Positions 36,400 through 45,473 of a DNA stretch of 64,000 bases are shown here, in pieces; position 1 is the first letter of the stretch; each line of letters starts with the position of its first letter. The notes beneath the pieces are model-generated. The model searched no databases. It was not told the origin of the DNA and saw only the letters and a list, made by a program, of their open reading frames with translations. The DNA is from Ignavibacteriota bacterium. Lineage in GTDB: Bacteria; Bacteroidota; Ignavibacteria; Ignavibacteriales; Ignavibacteriaceae. The translations under genes were made by a program, and so were the position numbers. The stretch spans positions 2,403,001 to 2,467,000 of the forward strand of contig CP053446.1 of NCBI GenBank assembly GCA_013285405.1. Direction: 5' to 3'.

Positions 36400-37485
36400 A
36401 TGAGAAGAGCCAAAATAAAAGTTGCCGTCGTTTATAATGAAGCTCAGCCGGAAATGTATCGAAAGGTATCAGAAACAGAGCCTAAAGAGATTGAGTTTAA
36501 GACCTATTTTGAGGTTGAGAAAACTACTCCGATGGAGGAATATGATTATATTGCTAAAAAACTAAGCTCAGTTGGATTTAATACATATACATTGAATATA
36601 AAAGATAACCTCGACCTTTTGCTCAATAATATAAAAGAACAGAAACCCGATGTCATCTTCAATTTTGTTGAAATTTACAAGGATAACCCTCGCCTCGAAA
36701 TGAACATTGTTGGTTTATTTGAGCTTATGGGCGTTCCATATACTGGCGCTCCTGCGATGGGACTCGCAAATTGTCAAAACAAGATACTTGCAAAAAGATT
36801 ACTTGGTTCTGCTGGTATCAGGATCCCTCATTTTTTTATTGTTCAGGTCAAATCAACAAAGTATCCTCATAGAATTAAATATCCGCTCCTGGTAAAACCT
36901 GCTTTTGAAGATGCGAGTGTAGGAATTGAAAATGATTCTATCGTTAATAACGGCAAACAGCTGCGAATAAGAATCGAGTATGTTTTAAAAAACTTTAATC
37001 AACCGGTTCTTGTGGAAGAATTTATTGAAGGGAGAGAATTGAATGTTGCAGTGATGGGTGATAAAAGATTGCGTGTTCTTCCGATAAGTGAAATTGATTT
37101 TTCGACAATGCCAGATCATCTTCACAATATCGTGAGTTACCAGGCAAAATGGGATCCTCAACATGAATCTTATCACAAAACAATTCCTATTTGTCCGGCA
37201 CAACTTCCTCAAAAAATTGAAAAGAGAGCTAAAGAAATTGCTTTTAAAGCATTTAAAGTTATGGGATGCAGAGATTATGCAAGAGTAGATATGCGTCTCT
37301 CAAAAGAAAATAAGCTTTATGTTCTGGAGGTCAATCCAAATCCTGATATTACTGAAGGTGCAGGATTTATGCGATCTGCTGCTCACGGAGGAATGAGTTA
37401 TGCACAAGCTTTGAAAAGAATTGTTAAATATGCAATGAGACGGGGAAGCATCAGAAAAGCTACTACAGAAATTCCTTCTGTATAA
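36400..37485 (+). CDS. ATP-grasp ligase, D-alanine-D-alanine ligase-like
   Basis: 361 residues. The order matches Ddl-type enzymes: an N-terminal domain ending in GVPYTGAPAMGLANCQNK, the central ATP-grasp (YPLLVKPAFEDASVGI, PVLVEEFIEGRELNVAV), and the C-terminal metal-binding block (RVDMRLS ... YVLEVNPNPDI). The N-terminal domain differs from true Ddl and the standard Ddl substrate-binding residues are not evident, so another carboxylate-amine ligation is likely. Its 3' end overlaps the HAD gene tail to tail by 23 bp. Confidence 0.85.
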   Translation: MRRAKIKVAVVYNEAQPEMYRKVSETEPKEIEFKTYFEVEKTTPMEEYDYIAKKLSSVGFNTYTLNIKDNLDLLLNNIKEQKPDVIFNFVEIYKDNPRLEMNIVGLFELMGVPYTGAPAMGLANCQNKILAKRLLGSAGIRIPHFFIVQVKSTKYPHRIKYPLLVKPAFEDASVGIENDSIVNNGKQLRIRIEYVLKNFNQPVLVEEFIEGRELNVAVMGDKRLRVLPISEIDFSTMPDHLHNIVSYQAKWDPQHESYHKTIPICPAQLPQKIEKRAKEIAFKAFKVMGCRDYARVDMRLSKENKLYVLEVNPNPDITEGAGFMRSAAHGGMSYAQALKRIVKYAMRRGSIRKATTEIPSV

Positions 37486-38227
37486 TTGAAATTACTTCCT
37501 TCAGTGAGTGCGCTTCGTAGTTGGGAATTTTACTAACAGTACTATCGGGAGTGAATTTTGTTTTTCCAGTGTAAATAAGTATTCCTGTTCCGCCAATCAT
37601 CTGTGCTGCAAGAATATCATTCTCAATATCATCACCTATCATAAAGAATCCCTTTTCAATATTGCAATTAATTTTTTCAAGTGCTGCTTTAAAAAAATTA
37701 GCTGAAGGTTTTCCGATAAGAATCGCTTCTTTATTTGAAGCGAATTCAATCCCGGTTATAAAAGCACCCGCATCAATTAAAAGTTCACCGTAAGGATTCC
37801 AGTATTTATTCTTGTGCATTGCGACCAAATCGGCGCCGGCTAAAACTTTTTTGAAGATATCATTTATGATCCGGTAATTCCATTTGTCTGCAATATCACC
37901 GATTACAATCGCTTCAGGATTTTCTTCATCAATCATTCCATTAAAATGATGTAGCAAATAATCACGACAATAGACCGAGACTTTTCTATAATTCTTTTTA
38001 ACGTATGAAAGTGTTGCATCGAAGGCAGTTATAGCCGGAATTTTTAATTCTATTTTGTGTGAATTAAAAAATTCACTTACCAATTCGCTTGTTCTTAAAG
38101 TTGAATTGCTTAGTATGCAGGCAGGTAATTTATTTACTTCAATGAATCCGAAAAGCTCTTTTACATCAGGAGATGGTGAATTACCAATTTTCAAAACTCC
38201 ATCGAGATCAATTAACAGTGGTTTCAT
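37463..38227 (-). CDS. HAD-superfamily hydrolase (NagD/LHPP-like, subclass IIA)
   Basis: 254 residues. Motif I is LLIDLDGVLKIG with the nucleophilic aspartate, motif II includes ILSNSTLRT, and motif IV is MIGDDIENDI. A C2-type cap (about 75-175) places it with NagD/4-nitrophenylphosphatase-like enzymes. The substrate is probably a small phosphorylated metabolite. Confidence 0.9.
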   Translation of the reverse strand: MKPLLIDLDGVLKIGNSPSPDVKELFGFIEVNKLPACILSNSTLRTSELVSEFFNSHKIELKIPAITAFDATLSYVKKNYRKVSVYCRDYLLHHFNGMIDEENPEAIVIGDIADKWNYRIINDIFKKVLAGADLVAMHKNKYWNPYGELLIDAGAFITGIEFASNKEAILIGKPSANFFKAALEKINCNIEKGFFMIGDDIENDILAAQMIGGTGILIYTGKTKFTPDSTVSKIPNYEAHSLKEVISIIQKEFL

Positions 38228-38239
38228 AGAAATAATAAG

Positions 38240-38289
38240 GAGGCTGTCTCACAAGAAAAGTTATTGAGAGAACCTTTTGAGACAGCCTC
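38240..38289. terminator. Long hairpin between HAD and DUF6580-like genes
   Basis: GAGGCTGTCTCA and TGAGACAGCCTC form a 12-bp perfect stem with a 26-base loop. It lies just after the stop of the minus-strand gene 38296-38850 and could terminate it, though the T-tract is broken. Confidence 0.6.
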
Positions 38290-38295
38290 TTACAA

Positions 38296-38850
38296 TCAGA
38301 CTTTGGAATCAGCAATTTGCGGTAATTTTTGTTTTGCTAAATGATATAAACCGAACAATACTCCAACGAAAAACAGATCGCTCAATAATGTCTGATGGAA
38401 AAACGGAATTGCTGCTGTGTAACATGCAGCTAATCCTGCACCTGTTTTTTCATAGTATGGTGTTGAAACCCATAAACCAAAATTCGTAATTATAAAAAAG
38501 CTGACTGAGGAAATAACTGATGCAAAGAAAATGCTTACAACTTTCTTTTCTTTTAACATTGTCATTCCAAACACTACTATCAAAGCAAAACTTAAATATA
38601 CAGCCCACATTGTTTCGTGGAAACCAAGAATCAGATCTGTAACAAACATTGCGGTCAGCGGGACGAGAAATGCTGCCCACTTTTTATTGAAGTATGCGCC
38701 ACCAAATAATGCCATCGCAGCGATTGGTGCAAAGTTTGGCGGATGAGGAATTAAACGCACAAATGCTGCAGCAAAAATCATTAGTGTGAGTACCCAGAAT
38801 CTTGCGTTGATTTTGTTCCCCTCATTACCGGATTTCATTTCATTCAACAT
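38296..38850 (-). CDS. DUF6580-like membrane protein, candidate corrinoid transporter
   Basis: 184 residues with five or six hydrophobic helices and the conserved opening FVRLIPHPPNFAPIAAMALFGGAYF. It lies 122 bp downstream of a BtuB-like receptor gene that is under a cobalamin riboswitch, with no terminator seen between. By size and topology it could be a small inner-membrane uptake protein comparable with ECF-type S components. The function is inferred from context; the family itself is uncharacterised to my knowledge. Confidence 0.75.
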   Translation of the reverse strand: MLNEMKSGNEGNKINARFWVLTLMIFAAAFVRLIPHPPNFAPIAAMALFGGAYFNKKWAAFLVPLTAMFVTDLILGFHETMWAVYLSFALIVVFGMTMLKEKKVVSIFFASVISSVSFFIITNFGLWVSTPYYEKTGAGLAACYTAAIPFFHQTLLSDLFFVGVLFGLYHLAKQKLPQIADSKV

Positions 38851-38972
38851 ATTTTAATCCTTTCTAAAAAATATTTTGAAAATATTATCAGTTTATAATT
38901 GTTCAAAGATAAAGTTAATTTATTAATGTCAAAAGTCTAATTATTATTAAATAATATTTTATAATTTCATTC

Positions 38973-40925
38973 TTACTCAACACGGAGATTTATCCCACCA
39001 TAAACAGAAAATCCCGGAGTTCCATAGCCATAAATTTCTTCATATTGTTTGTCAAGCAGATTGTCTATCCGCCCATAAATTCTCAGGAATTCCAGCAAGT
39101 CATAATGTGCTGCAATATTTATCAGTGTATAGTCAGCGAGAACAACTCTTTCAACAGGATATGAAGAAAAGTTTTTATCTTCTCTTTCGCCAGTGTAAAT
39201 AATTTCAAAATTTATATTTACTTTTTCTGTCAGGTCTGAATTTATAAGCAAAGCAATTTTATGTTCCGGTCTTCTGAGTAATTTTTGATTGTAATCCGGT
39301 GAAGTTTCACTTTTATCTTCCGAATGTGTGAAAGTATAATTGAAATTAAAATCAAGCTCTCGCATTAAATTAGCTTTAGTAAAAAATTCTATCCCGTTTG
39401 TTTCAGCTTCTTCAATATTAATTGTTTTGAAATTTTCATCGGTACCGAAAAGATCCGTAAAGTTATTTGCGAAATAATTTATCCCGATTGAAATTCCATC
39501 AGACCACAAATACTGTTCGATACCTGCATCCCATCCGAAATTTTCTTCAGGATTCAGATTTTCATTTCCGAAAACAGGATCATACAAATAAAAAATTGAA
39601 GGCGCTTTGAATGCATTACCGATATTGAATTTTAACTTTGTTCCTGTTTGCCAGAATATGTAAGCAGGAGAAATTCTGTAAGTGACAGCTCCTCCGAATT
39701 TTTCATGATGATCATACCTGATTCCCACCGAAGTAAAAATTCTGTTATCAATATTTAACTGATCCAGTAAATAAAATCCAGTTGTTGAAACCTGGTGCTT
39801 TGGAATTAAGCTTTCATAAGGTCCGAATGATGAATTGTAATAGTATTCAGATTCAGCTTCTTCAGTTTCAAAATCAATTCCGGCAGATAAAATATTTGAT
39901 CTGAACAGATTAAAATTATTTTGCCAATCCAGCTTGTATTTTTTGCCATCATATTTACTATCTGATGAAGCAGGATTATATAAAGTGGAATCGAAATTAT
40001 ATTCACGCAGATTTTTATGATATGAAACACCAAGTTTTTGATCCCACAGACCATCAAACAAATTAAAATAACCTTCAGCTCTTGTTGTGAACTCTTCGAG
40101 ATTGTAAATGTAAGAAGGATCATCACCAAATTTTCCACCGAACTGATCCAGATCGGTTTTTGCTTTTGTGTAACGGAAGTAAAAATTCATTCCGGACTGT
40201 TTATTAAAATCATATCCTATTCTTGAAGAAAAATTATTTCCAGCGTAACCATCTGACTCTGTGTTCCCATATTTTTCGCCGGAAGCTGAAAAGCCATCTG
40301 ATTGAATTCTTGCATACGACAAAACAAAATTCAGATCATTAAAACTTCCGGATACTCCCGCACTTCCTTTAAAAGATTTATAGGAACCGCCTTCTGCGGA
40401 TAAAAGCAACGTGGAATTTCCAGTTCCTTTATTTGTAATAATATTCACAACTCCTGCTAAAGCATCAGAACCGTAAAGTGTACTTTGCGGTCCACGAAGT
40501 ATTTCAATCCTGTTAACTTGTTCAACTGGTAGATTTGCAAAATCATAAACATTAGCCGCATCACTTGTCATATTCATTTCGATACCATCAATTAAAACTA
40601 AAACGTGTTCAGGATTTGATCCTCTGATATTTATCGTTGATAAAGCACCCTGACCGCCCGGCTGAGTTACCGACAACCCATATTCACTTTTTAATAAATC
40701 GAAAACATTTGTTTGATTACTATTAATAATTTGTGCTGAATCAATTACGGTTATCGAGTTTGCAAGTTCAAGTGTGCTTGATGATGTTTTAGAAGCAGAT
40801 ATTACTACATCAGTAAGTTTGTAAAAACCTGATGAATCAGTTTTATGCACATCGTTATTTTGTGCAGATGCAATCGCTGTTATTAGAAACGTAGAAAAAA
40901 ATATTATGAATTTTATGTTTGTCAT
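38973..40925 (-). CDS. btuB: TonB-dependent outer-membrane receptor, BtuB-like
   Basis: 650 residues with a signal peptide (ending ITAIASAQ). The TonB-box-like TDVVISASKT segment, the plug domain (about 35-160; STINIRGSNPEHVLVLIDGIEMN and RIEILRGPQSTLYGSDALAGVVNIIT), and a 22-strand-type barrel follow. BtuB-type receptors import cobalamin. The assignment is supported by the cobalamin riboswitch immediately upstream, which should repress it when B12 is plentiful. Confidence 0.92.
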   Translation of the reverse strand: MTNIKFIIFFSTFLITAIASAQNNDVHKTDSSGFYKLTDVVISASKTSSSTLELANSITVIDSAQIINSNQTNVFDLLKSEYGLSVTQPGGQGALSTINIRGSNPEHVLVLIDGIEMNMTSDAANVYDFANLPVEQVNRIEILRGPQSTLYGSDALAGVVNIITNKGTGNSTLLLSAEGGSYKSFKGSAGVSGSFNDLNFVLSYARIQSDGFSASGEKYGNTESDGYAGNNFSSRIGYDFNKQSGMNFYFRYTKAKTDLDQFGGKFGDDPSYIYNLEEFTTRAEGYFNLFDGLWDQKLGVSYHKNLREYNFDSTLYNPASSDSKYDGKKYKLDWQNNFNLFRSNILSAGIDFETEEAESEYYYNSSFGPYESLIPKHQVSTTGFYLLDQLNIDNRIFTSVGIRYDHHEKFGGAVTYRISPAYIFWQTGTKLKFNIGNAFKAPSIFYLYDPVFGNENLNPEENFGWDAGIEQYLWSDGISIGINYFANNFTDLFGTDENFKTINIEEAETNGIEFFTKANLMRELDFNFNYTFTHSEDKSETSPDYNQKLLRRPEHKIALLINSDLTEKVNINFEIIYTGEREDKNFSSYPVERVVLADYTLINIAAHYDLLEFLRIYGRIDNLLDKQYEEIYGYGTPGFSVYGGINLRVE

Positions 40926-41096
40926 AGAAGTTACTCCTGTAAATAAAAGTTTAGTAAGTAACTTCGCGTATTAAAAAAGCTGAGATAAAACGATTGGAAA
41001 TTTTATGATGCCATCGTTAATCTTACCTCTTTATCCCGTTTGCGGGATTTTCGCGAAGGCTGATTAAACTTGCCTGCCTGTGGCAGGTAAATTTAC

Positions 41097-41352
41097 GGCA
41101 GGTCTCCTGGCTTATTCAATTAACAATGAATAACGAACAATTAAAAATTAGGAAATTGTTCATTGTAAATTTTTAATTGTTAATTGCTCTCACAGTTGCG
41201 CGACAGCGCCGGAGTTGATAATTCTATGTTGTCATTCCGAACTTGGTTCGGAATCTGGATCCTGAAACAAGTTCAGGATGACTATGATGAATTAATCGCA
41301 CCGGACTTCCCTATAATTTCCCTTGCCCCGACAAGTCGGGGTGGGAACACCG
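41097..41352 (-). promoter_or_regulatory. Cobalamin riboswitch
   Basis: On the minus strand, in order: GGTGTTCCCAC (41350-41340), AAGGGAA, GGGAAGTCCGGTGCG (41311-41297), CGCAACTGTGA (about 41200-41190) and the closing GCCAGGAGACCTGCC (41111-41097). These are the conserved boxes of the B12 aptamer. It lies 170 bp upstream of the BtuB-like gene. Three peripheral positions hold long palindromes (a CCCCGAC/GTCGGGG stem, two nested hairpins at 41212-41296, and an AT-rich hairpin at 41112-41180). Confidence 0.93.
41233..41285. repeat. Dispersed palindromes inside the riboswitch
   Basis: GTCATTCCGAAC ... GTTCGGAATC is followed by ATCCTGAAAC ... GTTCAGGATGAC. Related elements lie at 17733-17775 and 34820-34850. 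Confidence 0.7.
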
Positions 41353-41694
41353 TAATCCCGACAAATGTCGGGAAAAGAACTATTTAAACATAATTTGAAG
41401 CTGCCTTAATTCAAAATTAAAATTTCTTTTTGAGATTAATGATGAGAATAAATGATTACTATGACAAGCTTTTTAAACTGAAAATGAATAAGTTTAAAGA
41501 GTTGATTTAATAGTTTTAAACTCGGGGATTTTCAGACATTAAGTCTGTTAGATTATATTGCGCTAAAAATGCATCACTAACAGAAACTTTCCGGACACGC
41601 CAGTTCTGTTTTTGTACTCGCAAAGAACTATATCCTTTTCAAAGAAAAATAAAATCTAAAATTCAATCAATTTCATTAATCATTTGAGGTAGTG
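41353..41694. other. Intergenic region between riboswitch and protease gene
   Basis: Divergent promoter region of about 340 bp. It begins with a palindrome (ATCCCGACA/TGTCGGGA, about 41354-41373) and is otherwise AT-rich. No gene or clear promoter consensus was recognised. Confidence 0.5.
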
Positions 41695-43611
41695 ATGAAA
41701 AAATATTATTCAATTTTTGTATGCTTGCTTATGCTGTTTGTGCAGCTTTCAATTACAGCGCAAACACTTCCTGCATCTTTTGATTTGAGGAATGTTAATG
41801 GTGTGAATTATGTAACATCAGTCAAATCACAGCAAGGTGGAACTTGCTGGACACACGGTACGATGGCTGCAATGGAGGGTAATCTTTTGATGACAGGTGC
41901 CTGGGCAAATAACGGAGAAACTGGTGAGCCAAATCTGGCTGAGTACCATCTTGATTGGTGGAATGGTTTTAATCAGTTTTATAACGAAGATCTTAATCCG
42001 CCAACCGGTGATGGATTGGTAGTTCACGAAGGAGGAGATTACAGAGTTGCATCAGCTTATTTATCAAGAGGAGAAGGAGCCGTAAGAGATATTGATGGAC
42101 AATCTTACAGCAATCCTCCACAAAGATCTGACACAAGCTGGCATTATTATTATCCTAGAGAAATTTATTGGTTAAATACCTATTCTGATTTGAGCAATAT
42201 AAATACTCTAAAACAATTGATAATGGATTATGGAGTAATGGGCACATGCATGTGTTACGATGGTTCATTTATTCAAAACTATATTCACTACCAACCGCCA
42301 ACATCAACATTAGATCCGAATCACGCAGTTTCCATTGTAGGCTGGGATGATAATAAGGTAACACAAGCTCCATTGCCGGGTGCTTGGCGTGTAAAAAATA
42401 GCTGGGGTGCCGGCTGGGGATTAAGTGGTTACTTCTGGATTTCATATTATGATAAACATTGCGGAAAAAATATTGAAATGGGCGCCGTCACATTTAAAGA
42501 TGTTGAACCGCAGAGATATGATAACATTTATTATCATGACTATCATGGATGGCGAGCAACAAAAACAGATTGCAATGAAGGTTTTAATGCATTCATTGCT
42601 GGATCAAACGAATATTTAACAGCAGTAAGTTTCTTTGCTGCGGCAGACAGCTTTGATTATACAGTTAAAGTGTATGACACTTTTACGGGTGGTCAGCTCC
42701 AGAATGAATTATTTTCACAATCTGGATACAAACAGTTTACCGGTTTCTACACAATCGATATTGCAAATCCAATTCTTCTTGAAGATGGAAATGACTTTTA
42801 TGTTTACCTGAATCTTTCGAGAGGTGGACAGCCTTTTGACAGGACATCTGAAGTTCCTGTACTTTTAGTCGGAGATTCATATTTAACTATTGTCACTTCT
42901 ACTTCTCATCCGAATGAAAGTTTTTACTGGGATGGTTCTCAATGGCAGGATATGTATTATTATGCAGATCCTCCGTGGCCTGCGGGCAGTGCAAACCTTT
43001 GTATTAAAGCTTTAACTATGGATGAAAATAATGTTCCGGTTGAGCTTACTTCATTCACAGCAATAAACAAAGGAGCAAAAATTCTGATTGAGTGGGTAAC
43101 TGCTACTGAAACTAACAATCAGCGGTTTGAAATTTATAGAAGAAATATTCAGGATGAAAAAACAAGTGACTGGATGTTGGTAGGATTCAGGGAAAGTAAT
43201 GGCACAACCACCGAAACTCAATATTACAGCTACGAAGACGACATCACCGGAATAAATGCAACTGCATTAGAATATAGATTGAAGCAAATTGATTATAACG
43301 GAAAATACTCTTTCAGCGAAATAGCAGCAGTAGATAATTTAGCACCAAATGGATTTGTGCTCGAACAGAACTATCCGAATCCTTTCAATCCAAATACGGT
43401 AATCAGTTATCAGTTACCGGTGAGCGGTTTTGTATCACTAAAAGTTTATGATGTACTTGGTAATGAAGTTGCTACACTTGTGAATGAAGAAAAACAAGCA
43501 GGAAGTTATGAAATAGTCTTCAATGCAAATCATCTATCCGCAGGAGTTTACTATTATACTATAGTGACTGATAATTTTGTACAGACTAAGAAGATGATTT
43601 TAATGAAATAA
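41695..43611 (+). CDS. T9SS-secreted papain-like (C1) cysteine protease
   Basis: About 638 residues. The ATG at 41695, after TGAGGTAG, is preferred to the overlapping GTG. A signal peptide ends in LSITAQ. The C1 peptidase domain (about 25-265) has the catalytic Cys in GGTCWTHG, His in [13 protein letters not shown], and Asn in [10 protein letters not shown]. There is no propeptide of normal length. A beta-rich domain (about 270-440) follows, then a region with an FN3-like stretch, and a T9SS sorting domain ([14 protein letters not shown] ... KKMILMK). It is probably a surface or secreted digestive protease. Confidence 0.92.
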   Translation: MKKYYSIFVCLLMLFVQLSITAQTLPASFDLRNVNGVNYVTSVKSQQGGTCWTHGTMAAMEGNLLMTGAWANNGETGEPNLAEYHLDWWNGFNQFYNEDLNPPTGDGLVVHEGGDYRVASAYLSRGEGAVRDIDGQSYSNPPQRSDTSWHYYYPREIYWLNTYSDLSNINTLKQLIMDYGVMGTCMCYDGSFIQNYIHYQPPTSTLDPNHAVSIVGWDDNKVTQAPLPGAWRVKNSWGAGWGLSGYFWISYYDKHCGKNIEMGAVTFKDVEPQRYDNIYYHDYHGWRATKTDCNEGFNAFIAGSNEYLTAVSFFAAADSFDYTVKVYDTFTGGQLQNELFSQSGYKQFTGFYTIDIANPILLEDGNDFYVYLNLSRGGQPFDRTSEVPVLLVGDSYLTIVTSTSHPNESFYWDGSQWQDMYYYADPPWPAGSANLCIKALTMDENNVPVELTSFTAINKGAKILIEWVTATETNNQRFEIYRRNIQDEKTSDWMLVGFRESNGTTTETQYYSYEDDITGINATALEYRLKQIDYNGKYSFSEIAAVDNLAPNGFVLEQNYPNPFNPNTVISYQLPVSGFVSLKVYDVLGNEVATLVNEEKQAGSYEIVFNANHLSAGVYYYTIVTDNFVQTKKMILMK

Positions 43612-43620
43612 TTTTATTAC

Positions 43621-43649
43621 GTGAGACTCACCTCGAAGGTGAGTCTCAC
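43621..43649. terminator. Strong hairpin after the protease gene
   Basis: GTGAGACTCACCT and AGGTGAGTCTCAC form a 13-bp perfect stem with a CGA loop. Two further palindromes follow (CCCACAGT/ACTGTGGG at 43713-43732, and AACCG/CGGTT with T-tract at 43757-43775). They separate the two convergent transcription units. Confidence 0.7.
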
Positions 43650-43844
43650 ATTGGTTTTGCTTTGTAGCACAGATTAGTGGCAAAGCCATTGAGTCTGTAT
43701 GAATATTATTAACCCACAGTTTTAACTGTGGGAAAATGCAAAAAAAAACTAATTGCAACCGTTTTAACGGTTTTTCTGAATTTTCACACAACCTCCATTC
43801 CTTCGGAATAACTCTGTGCTACTTTTATTTTAAAAAACACAAAA

Positions 43845-45473
43845 TCAAAATCTATAAGTAAGATTAGCCAAAAATCTCCCTGATGATTGAACGTCTTCTC
43901 CCGAAGTGATGGATTTCCAAAAAATTCCTTCATAAGTGAAATTCAGCAGAACAGGTTTCAGAAAGTAAGTATTTAGATTAATTGAAACCGAGTTCTGTTT
44001 GAGATCATCAATTCCTGATCTGAATTTATAATTAGTGAATCTGTAACCAAGCATAACATCAAATCCAAAGGCAATCGGTCGATTCAAACTTGCAGTCCAG
44101 ATATCGCCTTCTGTATAGCTGCTGCTTAATTTATTAAAAGAAACTGTTACACTCGATTCAATTCCCGGAATTTGTGAATAGGAAATGCTTCCACCATAAT
44201 TGTTTGAGGGTTTCAAGTCACCTTTGCGGTGGCGGTAACCGTAATCGCCGCCGATATAAAAATTATTAAATGGTTTGAGAGTTAACCTTGTTCTGAAACC
44301 CTGTCTTGTTTCATTTTCAATTATACTGTCAACAAGCGTTTTGAAAGTTTCATAGTAGATGACATTCTTTCTTGCATCATAAGAAATCATCACTGCAAAG
44401 AAATCACTCGGTCGGATGTTTACTGAAGTGAAAAGACTTGTGAGTGAAAATTCCGTTTTACTTTCACCCATTTCTTTTTTATAAAGATCAATCTCAGTTG
44501 ATAGAAAAATTCTAGTGCTTTGAATTGCAGAATTTGAATGCTGATAATAGAGAAATCGTCTGTCAGTTTTAAAATCGTTTGTCTGCTCAAAGTAACCAAG
44601 AGTGTTTTGCATATCACCGTTTGCAAGTAAATCTGCTCTATTTATGTACGCACCATACTCAAACAATTTAAAGTTGTATCCCATATTGTTGAAATCTGGT
44701 CGTGAGCCAATAGCAGCACCAATTGACCATTCATTAATTCCTGATTCAAACTGAAGTCCGTCAATTGAACTGATGCTTGAAATTTTGTTATTGAGATGTC
44801 TTCCAAGCCAGATGAGTGTTCGTTCATTAAAATTGTATTTGACAGCAAGATCATAAACTCTTATCGCTTCTGAAAGATCAGAGGAGATTCTATTCCAGTC
44901 ATCTGCCCGATATGCAAAACTGATATATTGTGAATAAGAAAATCCGGAACTTCCAATTCGGTTTGCATTTAACTGAAAAGTATATCTCCATCGCTGATAA
45001 TCATAGCTTGCCTGATTATTCGTAAAGTTAGAATAAGATTGTACCGAAATCTTTCCAGAGAATGAGGAGACAGGTTCTAATGTAGTTTTAGTAATAATTT
45101 CCCCGGAAGTTACAGTTGGAATAACAACAGGAATAAGTGTTGTGGATATAACTGCTTCTGTTGTTGAATCTTTTATAATTTCAGGAATAATTGCATAAAG
45201 TAAATCATTGATCTCCAGCTTTCTGCTTATAATACTACTTCCGGCACACGAAGTTGAAGACTTATGATCTACTTTTATTGCAGGTAAAAAATCATTATTA
45301 TTTTTTAGAAAAAGTGTATCGCCGATTTCAATTCCATTAGTGCTGACGAACTTTACATAAATATTTTGTGATGATATATAACTGATTACTCCTTCAAGAA
45401 GCCTCGTATTCTTTGTCTGAGCTGACAATATATTAAACGATATGATTAATAAAATAACGAGCTGCGATTTCAT
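43845..45473 (-). CDS. Outer-membrane beta-barrel protein, candidate porin of a cytochrome conduit
   Basis: 542 residues with a signal peptide (ending NILSAQ). After an N-terminal segment of about 130 residues there are many alternating amphipathic strands (for example IGGDYGYRHRKGD, ESSVTVSFNKLSS, VMLGYRFTNYKF), and the chain ends in aromatic RF, the usual end of an outer-membrane barrel. Its ATG overlaps the stop of the 34-haem cytochrome gene. By analogy with porin-cytochrome complexes of metal-reducing bacteria it could hold a cytochrome across the outer membrane. No sequence identity with a named porin was established. Confidence 0.75.
   Translation of the reverse strand: MKSQLVILLIISFNILSAQTKNTRLLEGVISYISSQNIYVKFVSTNGIEIGDTLFLKNNNDFLPAIKVDHKSSTSCAGSSIISRKLEINDLLYAIIPEIIKDSTTEAVISTTLIPVVIPTVTSGEIITKTTLEPVSSFSGKISVQSYSNFTNNQASYDYQRWRYTFQLNANRIGSSGFSYSQYISFAYRADDWNRISSDLSEAIRVYDLAVKYNFNERTLIWLGRHLNNKISSISSIDGLQFESGINEWSIGAAIGSRPDFNNMGYNFKLFEYGAYINRADLLANGDMQNTLGYFEQTNDFKTDRRFLYYQHSNSAIQSTRIFLSTEIDLYKKEMGESKTEFSLTSLFTSVNIRPSDFFAVMISYDARKNVIYYETFKTLVDSIIENETRQGFRTRLTLKPFNNFYIGGDYGYRHRKGDLKPSNNYGGSISYSQIPGIESSVTVSFNKLSSSYTEGDIWTASLNRPIAFGFDVMLGYRFTNYKFRSGIDDLKQNSVSINLNTYFLKPVLLNFTYEGIFWKSITSGEDVQSSGRFLANLTYRF

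Noticed and set aside
38240-38289. Riboswitch or attenuator for the HAD gene
   Set aside because: It is a simple long hairpin located after the stop of the preceding gene on the same strand, without conserved aptamer boxes.
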